Below are positions 1 through 8,792 of a DNA stretch of 48,066 bases, piece after piece. Within the stretch, counting starts at the first letter, position 1. The number at the start of each line of letters is the position of its first letter. The position numbers and the translations under genes were made by a program. The notes below the pieces were generated by a model. That model saw nothing but the letters and a program-made list of their open reading frames with translations. It was not told the origin of the DNA and did not search any database. Source of the DNA: Alterirhizorhabdus solaris (lineage in GTDB: Bacteria; Pseudomonadota; Alphaproteobacteria; Sphingomonadales; Sphingomonadaceae); NCBI RefSeq assembly GCF_007785815.1, contig NZ_VNIM01000025.1:1-48066 (forward strand). The letters are read 5' to 3'.

Positions 1-1
1 T

Positions 2-784
2 CCCAAGGCAGATGCCTGCAATGGCTGCCGCGACGGCGCGGCGCTCGACTTCGATTTTGCCATGGCGTTCCAGCCGATCATGGACCTCGAGACGGGCACG
101 CCCTTCGCCTACGAGGCGCTGGTGCGAGGGCCGAACGGGGAGGGTGCGCTCAGCGTCCTGTCGCAGGTGAACGGCACGAACCGCTATGCCTTCGACCAGC
201 GGTGCCGGGTGAAGGCGATCGAGACGGCGGCCAAGGCGGGGTTGCTCGACGGGCCGGCGCGGTTGTCGATCAACTTCCTGCCCAACGCGGTCTATTCGCC
301 CGCCGCCTGCATCCAGTTGACGCTGAAGACGGCGCGGGCGATCGATTTTCCCACCGATCGGCTGATCTTCGAGTTCACCGAGAACGAGGAGATGGTCGAT
401 CCGGCGCATGTCGCCAACATCATCGCCACCTACCAGAAGATGGGGTTCGGCACCGCGCTCGACGATTTCGGGGCGGGCCACGCCGGGCTGAACCTGCTGG
501 CGCGGTTCCAGCCGGATATCATCAAGCTGGACATGGAGCTGATCCGGGGGGTCGATTCGAGCCTGCCGCGCCGGCTGATCGTGGACGGTGTGACGAGGAT
601 GGCGACCGCGCTTGGCGTGACGGTCATCGCCGAGGGGATCGAGACCGAGGCCGAGCTGGATGCGCTGCGAGCGATCGGCGTGCGCTACGTTCAGGGCTAT
701 TATTTCGCACGACCGGCGTTCGAGAGGCTGCCGGCGGTGACGATGCAGGCGGCGCGCCCGGTGCTGGCGCAGGGGGCGGCATAG
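2..784 (+). CDS. EAL-domain cyclic-di-GMP phosphodiesterase, 5' end outside window
   Basis: The protein is a stand-alone EAL domain, the family that hydrolyses cyclic di-GMP to pGpG in the cytoplasm. The reading frame is open from base 2, and the first in-window ATG (62) lies inside the conserved start of the domain (FAMAFQPI), so the true start is probably to the left of the window. Visible active-site motifs are EALVR, the Asn in SINFLP, EFTE, DDFGAG, IKLD, AEGIE and the closing VQGYYFARP; all the usual metal-binding and catalytic positions seem present, so it is probably active. The residues before the domain contain a Cys-x2-Cys pair (CNGC), which could be a small metal or redox site. No GGDEF or membrane segment is visible. 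It converges on parE with only two bases between the stop codons. Confidence 0.88.
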   Translation, partial: PKADACNGCRDGAALDFDFAMAFQPIMDLETGTPFAYEALVRGPNGEGALSVLSQVNGTNRYAFDQRCRVKAIETAAKAGLLDGPARLSINFLPNAVYSPAACIQLTLKTARAIDFPTDRLIFEFTENEEMVDPAHVANIIATYQKMGFGTALDDFGAGHAGLNLLARFQPDIIKLDMELIRGVDSSLPRRLIVDGVTRMATALGVTVIAEGIETEAELDALRAIGVRYVQGYYFARPAFERLPAVTMQAARPVLAQGAA

Positions 785-786
785 CC

Positions 787-2769
787 CTACGCGTCGATCG
801 CGTCCTCCTCGACCTGCGCGGCATTGGCCTGAATGAAGGCGAAGCGGTGCTCGGGGTGTTTGCCCATCAGCCGCTCGACCAGATCGCGGACGCTGGCACG
901 CTCCTCATATTCCTGCGGCAGCGTCACGCGCAGCATGCCGCGCGTCTTCGGGTCCATCGTGGTTTCGCGCAACTGCTGCGGGTTCATCTCGCCAAGGCCC
1001 TTGAAGCGGCTGACCTCCACCTTCTTGCCCTTGAAGGTGGTGCGCTCCAGTTGCTTGCGGTGAGCGTCGTCGCGCGCATAGGCGCTCTTGGCGCCGGCCA
1101 CGAGGCGGTAGAGCGGCGGCTGGGCGAGGTAGAGGTGGCCGCGCTTCACCAGTTCCGGCATCTCCTGGAAGAAGAACGTCATCAGCAGCGTGGCGATATG
1201 TGCGCCGTCCACGTCGGCGTCGGTCATGATGACGACACGCTCGTAGCGCAGGTTGTCGGGGATGCAGCGATCCCGCGTGCCGCAGCCGAGCGCCTGGATC
1301 AGGTCGGCGATCTCGCTGTTGCCCGCGATCTTCGCCGCGTTCGCCGAGGCGACGTTGAGGATCTTGCCACGGATCGGAAGGATCGCCTGCGTCTTGCGGT
1401 CACGTGCCTGCTTGGCCGACCCACCGGCGCTGTCGCCCTCGACGATAAAGATTTCAGTGCCCTTGGGGTCGTCGTTCGCACAATCCGTGAGCTTGCCGGG
1501 CAGGCGCAGCTTGCGTGCGGAGGTCGCGGTCTTGCGCTTAACCTCGCGCTCCGCCTTGCGCCGCAGCCGTTCGTCCATCCGGTCGAGGACGTAGCCGAGC
1601 AATGCCTTCCCGCGATCCATGTTGTCGCTGAGGAAATGGTCGAAATAATCGCGCACGGCCTTCTCGACGAGTGCGGCCGCTTCCGGGCTGGTGAGGCGGT
1701 CCTTCGTCTGGCTCTGGAACTGCGGATCGCGGATGAAAACGGAGAGCATCAACTCGCTGCCGGTCATCACATCCTCCGGTGCCAGATCCTTCGCCTTCTT
1801 CTGCCCGATCAGGTCGGCGAATCCGCGCAGCCCCTTCACGATCGCGCCGCGCAGGCCGTGTTCGTGGGTGCCGCCATCCGGGGTGGGGATGGTGTTGCAG
1901 TAATAGCTGTAGCTGCCGTCCGACCACAGGGGCCACGCCACCGCCCACTCGACCGAACCCTGGCCGTTCGGGAAATCCTGCCGGCCGGAAAAGAAATCGG
2001 CAGTGGCGCATTCGCGCGCGCCTACCTGTTCGCGCAGATGATCGGAAAGGCCGCCGGGGAACTGGAACACCGCCTCGGCCGGCGTATCGTCGCCGATGAC
2101 CGAGGGGTCGCAGCGCCAGCGGATCTCCACTCCGGCGTACAGATAGGCCTTGGAGCGGGCGAGGCGGTAGAGCCGGCCCGGCTTGAAGTGCGCGGCCGTG
2201 CCGAAGATCTCGATATCGGGGGTAAAGGCCACGCTGGTGCCGCGCCGGTTGGGCGCGGGGCCGATCTTTTCCAGCGGCGCGGTCGGATGCCCCCTGGCGA
2301 AAGTCTGGCGATACAGTTCCTTGCCGCGCGCTACCTCGATCACCGTATCCGATGAGAGCGCGTTGACCACGCTGACGCCGACGCCGTGCAGGCCGCCCGA
2401 CGTGGCGTAGGCCTTGTCGCTGAACTTGCCGCCCGAGTGCAGCGTGGTGAGGATCACCTCCAGCGCGGACTTGCCGGGATATTTGGGATGCGGATCGACC
2501 GGAATGCCGCGGCCGTTGTCGACGATCGTCAGCCGGTCGCCCGCGCCGAGCGTCACGTCGATGCGGCTGGCATGGCCCGCGACCGCCTCGTCCATCGCAT
2601 TGTCCAGCACCTCGGCGGCGAGATGGTGGTAGGCGCGCTCGTCCACGCCGCCGATGTACATGCCCGGGCGACGGCGCACCGGCTCCAGCCCCTCGAGCAC
2701 CTCGATCGAGGAGGCGTCATAGGTGCCGGAAACGGGCGAAGGGCCGGATGCGAAGAGATCGTCTGCCAT
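787..2769 (-). CDS. parE: DNA topoisomerase IV subunit B
   Basis: This is the ATPase subunit of topoisomerase IV, which with ParC decatenates daughter chromosomes. The 660-residue length fits ParE rather than the longer GyrB of this group. The N-terminal GHKL ATPase shows the Asn/Asp motif in LDNAMDEA and the Gly loop DNGRGIPVD. The TOPRIM domain shows the EGDSAGG motif followed by ILPIRGKILNV, and a second acidic motif MTDADVDGAHI. The start at 2769 begins MADDLF and is followed by the usual linker before IEVLEGLEPVRRRPGMYIGG. The Crp-family gene ends 48 bases upstream on the same strand, so the two may be co-transcribed. parC is not in the window. Confidence 0.96.
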   Translation of the reverse strand: MADDLFASGPSPVSGTYDASSIEVLEGLEPVRRRPGMYIGGVDERAYHHLAAEVLDNAMDEAVAGHASRIDVTLGAGDRLTIVDNGRGIPVDPHPKYPGKSALEVILTTLHSGGKFSDKAYATSGGLHGVGVSVVNALSSDTVIEVARGKELYRQTFARGHPTAPLEKIGPAPNRRGTSVAFTPDIEIFGTAAHFKPGRLYRLARSKAYLYAGVEIRWRCDPSVIGDDTPAEAVFQFPGGLSDHLREQVGARECATADFFSGRQDFPNGQGSVEWAVAWPLWSDGSYSYYCNTIPTPDGGTHEHGLRGAIVKGLRGFADLIGQKKAKDLAPEDVMTGSELMLSVFIRDPQFQSQTKDRLTSPEAAALVEKAVRDYFDHFLSDNMDRGKALLGYVLDRMDERLRRKAEREVKRKTATSARKLRLPGKLTDCANDDPKGTEIFIVEGDSAGGSAKQARDRKTQAILPIRGKILNVASANAAKIAGNSEIADLIQALGCGTRDRCIPDNLRYERVVIMTDADVDGAHIATLLMTFFFQEMPELVKRGHLYLAQPPLYRLVAGAKSAYARDDAHRKQLERTTFKGKKVEVSRFKGLGEMNPQQLRETTMDPKTRGMLRVTLPQEYEERASVRDLVERLMGKHPEHRFAFIQANAAQVEEDAIDA

Positions 2770-2817
2770 GGAACACCTATAGAACGCAGCCGGGGCGGCG
2801 ACCAGAGCGACGCGAGG

Positions 2818-3570
2818 TCAGTCGAGCCGCACGCGGGGAATCTGGCCGGGCGGGTAGTGCAGATAAGCGGGGTCGAAGTCGCCTATTTCACGCAACCGAT
2901 CCCACTCCACGATGGAGACGGTGCGGTTGTCGCTGCGGATGATGCCCTCGGCATGCAGCTCGCGCAGGCGGCGGTTGACGTGGATCGGGGTGAGGCCGGT
3001 CGCGTCGGCCAGTTCCACCTGCGTCATCGGCAGTATGAAGCCGCCGCCGCTGGTGAGGCCGGCGTCGGTGAGCCGCAGGGCGAATTCGCAGAGCATATGG
3101 GCAATCCGGCTGCGCGCGTCGCGGCGACCGTTGTTGAGCAACCACTCGCGAAAAATGGACCCGTCCAGCAGCGTCTCGATCCACATCGCGCGGCCCACCG
3201 CCGGTCGGTCGAACGCCAGCGCGGATATCGCCTCACGCGGGATGTAGGCGACCGAGCCGCGCGTGAGCATCTGCACGCTGTGATCGGCGAAGTGCAGCAT
3301 CGAATTGTGCAGATCGACCATGTCGCCCGGAATGTGGATCGACAGGATCTGTCGTGCCGCGCGCCCGGTCTTCTTGCTGCGACAGGCGAAACCGGTCAGC
3401 AACAGGCAACTGTGCGTCGCCCGGTCACCCTGCCGGATGATGAACGAGCGCGCGTCGAGATCCTCCAGCCGGTGCGGCAGCGCGACGATCGCGGCCTCGT
3501 CTTCCGGCGAGAGCGGATAGAGTTTGGCGAGCTTGCGGATAAGCAGCCCGAAAACATCCTCGCCTGACAT
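2818..3570 (-). CDS. Crp/Fnr-family transcriptional regulator
   Basis: The 250-residue protein has an N-terminal cyclic-nucleotide-binding-type beta barrel (about residues 20-145) and a C-terminal winged helix (about 165-235) with a helix-turn-helix around LADATGLTPIHVNRRLREL. There is no Fnr-type cluster of N-terminal cysteines, only two isolated Cys in LLLTGFACRSK and SCLLL, so oxygen sensing through an iron-sulfur cluster is not indicated. The ligand cannot be told from the sequence. The start ATG has a GGGGA ribosome site ten bases upstream. The terminator of gcrA ends only 17 bases upstream of this start, leaving little room for a separate promoter. Confidence 0.9.
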   Translation of the reverse strand: MSGEDVFGLLIRKLAKLYPLSPEDEAAIVALPHRLEDLDARSFIIRQGDRATHSCLLLTGFACRSKKTGRAARQILSIHIPGDMVDLHNSMLHFADHSVQMLTRGSVAYIPREAISALAFDRPAVGRAMWIETLLDGSIFREWLLNNGRRDARSRIAHMLCEFALRLTDAGLTSGGGFILPMTQVELADATGLTPIHVNRRLRELHAEGIIRSDNRTVSIVEWDRLREIGDFDPAYLHYPPGQIPRVRLD

Positions 3571-3587
3571 CGTATTGATTTCCCCAC

Positions 3588-3619
3588 AAAAAACGGGGGG
3601 CGGCCGTTGCCTCCCCCCG
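3588..3619 (-). terminator. Rho-independent terminator of gcrA
   Basis: Read on the minus strand, a CGGGGGG...CCCCCCG stem with two additional GC pairs inside is followed directly by six T residues (the A run at 3588-3593). It begins 12 bases after the gcrA stop codon and ends 17 bases before the Crp-family start codon. Confidence 0.85.
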
Positions 3620-3631
3620 CGTCGAACCCTC

Positions 3632-4354
3632 TTAGCGAACGCGCGGCCCGCCGAACGGCAGCGGCGGTGGTGGCCGGCGATCGCGGCGCGGCAGTTGCGC
3701 CTGGTAGGCGACAGAGCAATGATCGAGGCAATAAGGGAAGCCGGGGTTGTTCGGCTGCCCGCAGAAATGGAAGTCCGGCTCGCCCGGATGGCCGAGCGGC
3801 CATTTGCAGATCTTGTCGTTGAGTTCCAGCAGGCTTGTCTTGCCCGCCATCTCGGCGGAAGGCTTGGCCGGCACCAGCCGGCGGGGCGGGGCGGGGGTGG
3901 CCGGCGGATGCTGGTCGCCCGGCCCCTGGCGCTGGAAGCCGCCCGGGCCGATCGACCGCACCATCTGCTGCGGCGGCGCCGGAGGGGGCGGTAGCGTGGT
4001 GACGATCGGCGGCTGCTCCGTGATGGTGACGGGGGCGACGGGCGTGGCGACTGCCGGCTCGGCTTCCTCTTCCTCGACGGCGGGCGCTACCGGCGCGGGT
4101 GCCGGCTTTGCCGCTACGGGTGCCTCGACCGGCTCGGCCGGGGCCGGGGCGGGTGCCTCGGCTGCGACCGGCGTTTCGGCGCTGCGCACGGGGGACGGGC
4201 GCGACTGCAGGCCCAGGCGATGCGCCTTGCCGATCACCGCGTTGCGGCTGACGCCGCCGAGTTCCTCGGCGATCTGGCTGGCCGTCATCCCCTGCTCCCA
4301 CAGCCGCCTCAGCTGCTCGATGCGTTCGTCGGTCCAGGTCATACGTCTTCCCAA
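3632..4354 (-). CDS. gcrA: GcrA cell cycle regulator
   Basis: GcrA is an alphaproteobacterial transcription factor that works with RNA polymerase sigma-70 at methylated promoters to time S-phase genes. The N-terminal 47 residues carry the family signature: MTWTDERIE, a helix-turn-helix with SQIAEELGG and the hallmark VSRNAVIGKAHRLGL. Residues 50-180 are a low-complexity Pro/Ala/Glu linker, longer than in Caulobacter GcrA. The C-terminal sigma-binding part has a Cys/His-rich stretch (ICKWPLGHPG, FHFCGQP, YCLDHC). The gene is divergent from the permease gene at 4432 with 77 bases between starts, and is followed by a strong terminator. Confidence 0.95.
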   Translation of the reverse strand: MGRRMTWTDERIEQLRRLWEQGMTASQIAEELGGVSRNAVIGKAHRLGLQSRPSPVRSAETPVAAEAPAPAPAEPVEAPVAAKPAPAPVAPAVEEEEAEPAVATPVAPVTITEQPPIVTTLPPPPAPPQQMVRSIGPGGFQRQGPGDQHPPATPAPPRRLVPAKPSAEMAGKTSLLELNDKICKWPLGHPGEPDFHFCGQPNNPGFPYCLDHCSVAYQAQLPRRDRRPPPPLPFGGPRVR

Positions 4355-4431
4355 GCTACGGGCCCAAGAGATCGGGCCGCGTCGGCGGCGCCGCTTGCGG
4401 CCCCGGCCGGCAGGCGATAGGCGATGAGCCT

Positions 4432-5259
4432 ATGACCGACCAGCCATCGAACAGAGTGCTTCCCACCCCCGGCGTGCCGGTGATCCCAATGGTCAACTGG
4501 GGCGGAATGCGCGCGCTCTATGTGAAGGAGGTGCGCCGTTTCTTCAAGGTGCAGCTTCAGACGATCTGGGCGCCGGCGATCACCACCCTGCTTTTCCTCG
4601 TGATCTTCACGGTGGCGCTGGGCGGCGGCGGGCGCGTGGTGATGGGCGAGCCGTTCGCCAACTTCATCGCCCCCGGCCTGATCGTGATGGGCATGATGCA
4701 GAACGCGTTCGCCAACGCCAGCTTCTCGTTCCTGTCCGGCAAGATCCAGGGGACGATCATCGACTATCTGATGCCGCCGCTCTCCACTGCGGAACTGCTC
4801 GTCGCGCTGGTGGGCGCCTCGGTCACGCGGGCGGTTCTGGTGGGCTGCGCTGTGTGGCTCGCGATGTGCTTCTGGCCGGGGGTGAGCGTGCTGCCCCAGC
4901 ATTTCTGGGCGGTCGCGTGGTTCGGCCTGATGGGCTCGGCGATGCTGGCGCTGCTGGGCGTGCTGACCTCGATCTGGGCGGACAAGTTCGATCATGCGGC
5001 GGCGGTGACCAACTTCGTCGTGCAGCCGCTGTCGCTGCTGTCGGGCACTTTCTATTCGGTCGACCGGCTGCACGGGGTGTTCCACACGATCAGCCACGCC
5101 AACCCGTTCTTCTACGTGATCTCGGGCTTTCGCTACGGCTTCCTCGGTGTCTCGGACTCGCCGCTGCTGGTCGGTTCGATCCTGCTGCTCGTGGTGAACG
5201 TCGCGCTGGCGGCGGTCTGCTACGCCGCGATCGAGCGGGGGTGGAAGCTGAAGGCGTGA
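4432..5259 (+). CDS. ABC-2 type transporter permease
   Basis: A 275-residue inner-membrane protein with about six hydrophobic segments, matching the ABC-2 permease family that exports lipids, polysaccharides or drugs. Visible family features are the amphipathic entry RALYVKEVRRF, the LSGTFYSVDRL loop followed by NPFFYVISGFRYGFLG near the C-terminus. No ATP-binding subunit lies next to it: upstream is gcrA on the other strand and downstream argD. The ATPase must be encoded elsewhere. The start at 4432 gives a 25-residue hydrophilic N-terminus. Its stop codon overlaps a possible short leader ORF for argD. Confidence 0.88.
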   Translation: MTDQPSNRVLPTPGVPVIPMVNWGGMRALYVKEVRRFFKVQLQTIWAPAITTLLFLVIFTVALGGGGRVVMGEPFANFIAPGLIVMGMMQNAFANASFSFLSGKIQGTIIDYLMPPLSTAELLVALVGASVTRAVLVGCAVWLAMCFWPGVSVLPQHFWAVAWFGLMGSAMLALLGVLTSIWADKFDHAAAVTNFVVQPLSLLSGTFYSVDRLHGVFHTISHANPFFYVISGFRYGFLGVSDSPLLVGSILLLVVNVALAAVCYAAIERGWKLKA

Positions 5260-5288
5260 GGCGAGAACGGCGACCCCTTCATCATTAA
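5256..5288 (+). CDS. Possible Arg-rich leader peptide upstream of argD
   Basis: A ten-codon frame, GTG to TAA, reads M-R-R-E-R-R-P-L-H-H. It overlaps the permease stop codon (GTGA) and has Arg at four of ten positions, with codons AGG, CGA, CGG and CGA that are likely infrequent in this GC-rich genome. It is followed at once by two RNA hairpins, the second a terminator, and then by argD. That is the layout of an attenuator, but short Arg-rich frames arise often by chance in GC-rich DNA and there is only a weak ribosome site. This is an inference. Confidence 0.27.
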   Translation: MRRERRPLHH

Positions 5289-5291
5289 TCG

Positions 5292-5314
5292 CGCGCGGGG
5301 TTGTTCCCCGCGCG
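5292..5314 (+). promoter_or_regulatory. Stable hairpin in argD leader
   Basis: A perfect nine-base stem CGCGCGGGG / CCCCGCGCG with a five-base TTGTT loop begins four bases after the stop codon of the candidate Arg leader peptide. It is not followed by T residues and so does not look like a terminator in itself. Confidence 0.5.
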
Positions 5315-5341
5315 ACGCGCTTCTAAAGGAGCGACTCGATC

Positions 5342-5367
5342 AGGCGGCCGGCACGGGTCGCCTTTTT
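5342..5367 (+). terminator. Terminator-like hairpin before argD
   Basis: The stem AGGCGGCC / GGTCGCCT (one G-U pair, six-base loop) is followed directly by a T run. It lies 83 bases after the permease stop and 50 bases before the argD start. It may simply end the permease transcript. Its 3' arm (5355-5362, GGGTCGCC) is also perfectly complementary to eight bases of the possible leader ORF (5269-5276, GGCGACCC), so a competing fold exists. Confidence 0.65.
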
Positions 5368-5416
5368 GCGTTTCCGGAGTTTCCCCGACGTTCTTTGCCC
5401 CGAAGGAGTCCGCACG

Positions 5417-6607
5417 ATGACCATCACGCCGCTCATGCCCGTCTATCCGCGGTGCGGCGTGCGTCCGGTGCGCGGCGAGGGGTGCCATCTGGTCAGCGAG
5501 GACGGCCGGCGTTTCCTGGATTTCGCCAGCGGCATCGCGGTGAACATCCTCGGTCACGGCCATCCGGTGCTGACGAAGGCGATCCAGGATCAGGCCGCCA
5601 CGCTCGTCCACGTCTCCAACCTGTACGGCAGCCCGCAGGGCGAGGCGCTGGCGCAGCGGCTGGTGGATGCCACCTTCGCCGACACGGTGTTCTTCACCAA
5701 CTCCGGCGCCGAGGCGGTGGAGTGCGCGATTAAGACGGCGCGGCGCTATCACTTCGCCAACGGCCAGCCGCAGCGGCACAAGCTGATCTCGTTCAACAAC
5801 GCCTTCCACGGGCGGACGCTGGGGACGATCTCGGCGACCAACCAGCCCAAGATGCGCGACGGGTTCGAGCCGCTGCTGCCCGGGTTCGAGGTGGTGCCGT
5901 TCAACGAACTTGCCGCCGCCGAGGCCGCGATCGACGACAGCACCGCCGGTTTCCTTGTCGAGCCGATTCAGGGCGAGGGCGGGGTGACGCCGGCCACTAC
6001 CGAGTTCCTCACCGGCCTGCGCCGGCTGGCGGACGAACACGGCCTGCTGTTGATCCTCGACGAGGTGCAGTGCGGCTATGCCCGGACCGGCACCTTCTTC
6101 GCGCACGAACAATACGGCATCGTGCCGGACATCATGGCGGTGGCCAAGGGCATCGGCGGTGGCTTTCCGCTCGGCGCGTGCCTTGCCACCGAAGAGGCGG
6201 CCAAGGGCATGGTGCCGGGCACGCACGGTTCCACCTACGGCGGCAACCCGCTGGCGATGGCGGCGGCCTCCGCGATCATGGACGTGGTGGTCAACGATGC
6301 CTTCCTCGACGGGGTGAAGGCCAAGGGCACGCGGCTGCGGCAGGCGCTGGAGCAGCTGATCCCCAACCACGACGGCCTGTTCCACAGCGTGCGGGGCATG
6401 GGCCTGATGCTGGGGCTGAAGCTGACCGACAAGGTGGAGGCACGCGATTTCGTGGCGCACCTGCGCGACAATCACGGGCTGCTGACGGTGGGCGCCGGCG
6501 AGAACGTCGTCCGCATCCTCCCGCCGCTGGTGATCGAGGACGCGCACATCGCCGAGTTCGTCGAGAAGCTGTCGGCCGCCGCACGGGATTACGGAGCGGC
6601 GGCATGA
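5417..6607 (+). CDS. argD: Acetylornithine/succinylornithine aminotransferase
   Basis: A class-III PLP aminotransferase of 396 residues that converts N-acetylglutamate semialdehyde to N-acetylornithine in arginine biosynthesis, and often doubles in lysine biosynthesis. The PLP lysine is Lys244 in [14 protein letters not shown]; other family motifs are FTNSGAEA, the acceptor loop FHGRTLG and [15 protein letters not shown] 5417 is chosen because an AAGGAG ribosome site lies ten bases upstream; a longer frame from TTG 5366 starts within the terminator T run. The stop overlaps the argF start by four bases (ATGA), so argD-argF form a coupled operon. Confidence 0.95.
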   Translation: MTITPLMPVYPRCGVRPVRGEGCHLVSEDGRRFLDFASGIAVNILGHGHPVLTKAIQDQAATLVHVSNLYGSPQGEALAQRLVDATFADTVFFTNSGAEAVECAIKTARRYHFANGQPQRHKLISFNNAFHGRTLGTISATNQPKMRDGFEPLLPGFEVVPFNELAAAEAAIDDSTAGFLVEPIQGEGGVTPATTEFLTGLRRLADEHGLLLILDEVQCGYARTGTFFAHEQYGIVPDIMAVAKGIGGGFPLGACLATEEAAKGMVPGTHGSTYGGNPLAMAAASAIMDVVVNDAFLDGVKAKGTRLRQALEQLIPNHDGLFHSVRGMGLMLGLKLTDKVEARDFVAHLRDNHGLLTVGAGENVVRILPPLVIEDAHIAEFVEKLSAAARDYGAAA

Positions 6608-7545
6608 GCCGGCACTTCCTCGATCTGGTCGATGCCGGCGGCGACGGTATCGCCGCGATGCTGGCCGACGCGCTCGACCGCAAGCAGGCGCGTGCTGGCT
6701 GGCCGAAGGGGCGCCCGGATGCCGATGCGCCGCTGGCCGGGCACACGCTGGCGATGATCTTCGAGAAGAACAGCACGCGCACCCGTGTGTCGTTCGACAT
6801 GGCGATGCGCCAGCTTGGCGGCACCACGATCGTGATGGACGCCGGCTCGATGCAGCTGGGCCGGGGCGAATCGGTGGCGGATACGGCGCGGGTGCTGTCG
6901 CGCTACGTCGATGCGATCATGATCCGCACCGACGACCACGCCAAGGTGGAGGAGATGGCGCGGCATGCCACCGTGCCCGTCATCAACGGCCTGACCGATC
7001 ATTCGCACCCGTGCCAGATCATGGCCGACATGCTGACCGTGCTCGACCGCAAGGCAAAGCTGGCCGGCACGACGTGGGCGTGGCTGGGCGACGGCAACAA
7101 CGTGCTCCACTCCATCATCGAGGCGGGCAGCCTGCTGCACTTCGACGTGCGCATCGCCTGCCCCGAGGGATATGAGCCGGACCCCGCCCTGCTGGCGGCG
7201 GCGCACGACCGTCTGGGCGACTCGGCGGCGCGCATCGCGATCACGCGCGATCCACTGGCGGCGGTGGCGGGGGCCGACGTGGTCGTTACCGATACGTGGA
7301 TCTCGATGGGGCAGGATCATGCCGAGGCGAAGCTGGCGGCGATGATGCCGTTTCAGGTGACCCCGGCGGTGATGGCGGCGGCGGCACCCGACGCCACCTT
7401 CCTCCACTGCCTGCCCGCGCATCGTGGCGAGGAAGTGACGGACGCGGTGATCGACGGCGCGCAGTCGGCGATCTGGGACGAGGCCGAGAACCGCCTGCAC
7501 GCGCAGAAGGCGGTGCTGCTCTGGTGCTTCGGCCTGGTGGGGTAA
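6604..7545 (+). CDS. argF: Ornithine carbamoyltransferase
   Basis: Catalyses carbamoyl phosphate + ornithine to citrulline in arginine synthesis. The 313-residue length is standard. The carbamoyl phosphate loop STRTR is at residues 57-61, followed by the DHSHPCQ motif (L-ornithine/carbamoyl-phosphate side) and the [11 protein letters not shown] loop near the C-terminus, with the catalytic Cys. The start overlaps the argD stop, indicating translational coupling. A short GC hairpin (7552-7567) follows the stop. Confidence 0.96.
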   Translation: MSRHFLDLVDAGGDGIAAMLADALDRKQARAGWPKGRPDADAPLAGHTLAMIFEKNSTRTRVSFDMAMRQLGGTTIVMDAGSMQLGRGESVADTARVLSRYVDAIMIRTDDHAKVEEMARHATVPVINGLTDHSHPCQIMADMLTVLDRKAKLAGTTWAWLGDGNNVLHSIIEAGSLLHFDVRIACPEGYEPDPALLAAAHDRLGDSAARIAITRDPLAAVAGADVVVTDTWISMGQDHAEAKLAAMMPFQVTPAVMAAAAPDATFLHCLPAHRGEEVTDAVIDGAQSAIWDEAENRLHAQKAVLLWCFGLVG

Positions 7546-7551
7546 CACCCC

Positions 7552-7570
7552 GCAGGCCATCGCCTGCTTG
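7552..7570 (+). terminator. Weak hairpin after argF
   Basis: A six-base stem GCAGGC / GCCTGC with a four-base loop begins six bases after the argF stop codon and is followed by TTGT. It is a weak terminator candidate. Confidence 0.35.
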
Positions 7571-7643
7571 TCATTCGCGCTCCTGCTCCCGACATAGTTC
7601 GCTGAACGAGCCGGCCCTGCCGGCGCCAGGCGGGATACGGAAG

Positions 7644-8594
7644 TTGGCGAGCATACGACCAGACGGCGACGGCGCGGGCCGGGCCTTGAGCGTTTCGGGG
7701 ACGATCGACACGGTATTGGGCTTCACCATCCCCTCGCGCCACGCGCGCGGACGGCTGGTGCGGCTGGGGCCGGTGCTTGATTCCATCCTCGCCGCGCATG
7801 ATTATCCCCCCGCGATCGGCCAGTTGCTGGCCGAGGCGCTGACCCTCACCGCGCTGCTCGGCTCCACCCTCAAGCACAAGGAGGGCCAGCTTACCGTGCA
7901 GGCGCAGACCGAGGGCGGCGTGGTGGACCTGCTGGTGTGCGACTATCGCGGTGGCGAGATGCGCGGCTACGTGCGCCACGATCCGGTCCGGCTGGCCGAG
8001 ATGCCGGTCACGCCCTCGCTCTTCGCGCTGTTCGGCAAGGGCTATCTGGCGATCACCTTCGATCAGGCGGTGTCTGGCGAACGCTATCAGGGCATCGTGC
8101 CGCTCGAGGGCGGATCGCTGGCGGAGGCGGCGGAAAGCTATTTCAGCCAGTCCGAACAGATACCCAGCCTGGTGCGGCTGGCATCCGTCGCGAAGGGGCC
8201 GGAGGGACATATCGCCGGCGGCCTGATGCTCCAGCATCTGCCGGAGGGCGAGGAGGGGCGTGAGCGGCTGCACACCCGGCTCGATCACCCGGAGTGGGAG
8301 CAGGTCCATGCGCTCGCCAGCACGATCACGCCGGGCGAACTGACCGATTCGTCGTTGAAGCTGGAGCAGATCGCGTGGCGGCTGTTCAACGAGGCGGACG
8401 AGGTGCGCGTGCTGCCGGGCGTGTCGCTGTCGCGCGGGTGTCGCTGCAACCCGGTGCACACGCGCGACGTGATCGCCCGCTTCCCGGCGGACGAGCAGCG
8501 CGCCATGGCGGACGAGGACGGGCTGATCCACGTCGATTGCGAATTCTGTTCACGCCGTTTCTCGATCGCGCTGGCGGATATTCTCGTCGAGTAA
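7644..8594 (+). CDS. hslO: Hsp33 redox-regulated chaperone
   Basis: Hsp33 is a cytoplasmic holdase activated by oxidation of a zinc-binding cysteine centre. The protein has the Hsp33 fold signature from LGFTIPSRHARGRLVRLG onward, and the redox switch as Cys-x-Cys (GCRCNP) and Cys-x2-Cys (CEFC) in the last 70 residues. No ATG is available in the correct region; the frame is open through the end of argF. TTG 7644 is the best start because it follows a GGAAG and leaves a short tail before the domain; TTG 7683 is an alternative. The length from 7644 is 316 residues. Confidence 0.9.
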   Translation: MASIRPDGDGAGRALSVSGTIDTVLGFTIPSRHARGRLVRLGPVLDSILAAHDYPPAIGQLLAEALTLTALLGSTLKHKEGQLTVQAQTEGGVVDLLVCDYRGGEMRGYVRHDPVRLAEMPVTPSLFALFGKGYLAITFDQAVSGERYQGIVPLEGGSLAEAAESYFSQSEQIPSLVRLASVAKGPEGHIAGGLMLQHLPEGEEGRERLHTRLDHPEWEQVHALASTITPGELTDSSLKLEQIAWRLFNEADEVRVLPGVSLSRGCRCNPVHTRDVIARFPADEQRAMADEDGLIHVDCEFCSRRFSIALADILVE

Positions 8595-8792
8595 CGTCTT
8601 CGTCGTGCGATCCGACGGCTTCGTCTTGTCGGCGGCGGGCCGGTGATGACCGTCACAGGCGCATGACAGCCATTCGACTATGCCCCCTGTATCCGGCGAG
8701 CGCGTCGCGGCGGATCGGCCACGGGCTGGTCCGGGCGTCGCCGGCGATCGGCGCCCTCCCCGTCGGGGCGGGCGCTTCGCAGGAGGAATGCC

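Noticed and set aside
202-2355. A 717-codon plus-strand frame over the EAL and parE region
   Set aside because: It runs antisense to parE, has low-complexity Arg/Ala/Gly-rich sequence and no domain; GC-rich DNA with strong third-position bias gives such frames opposite real genes.
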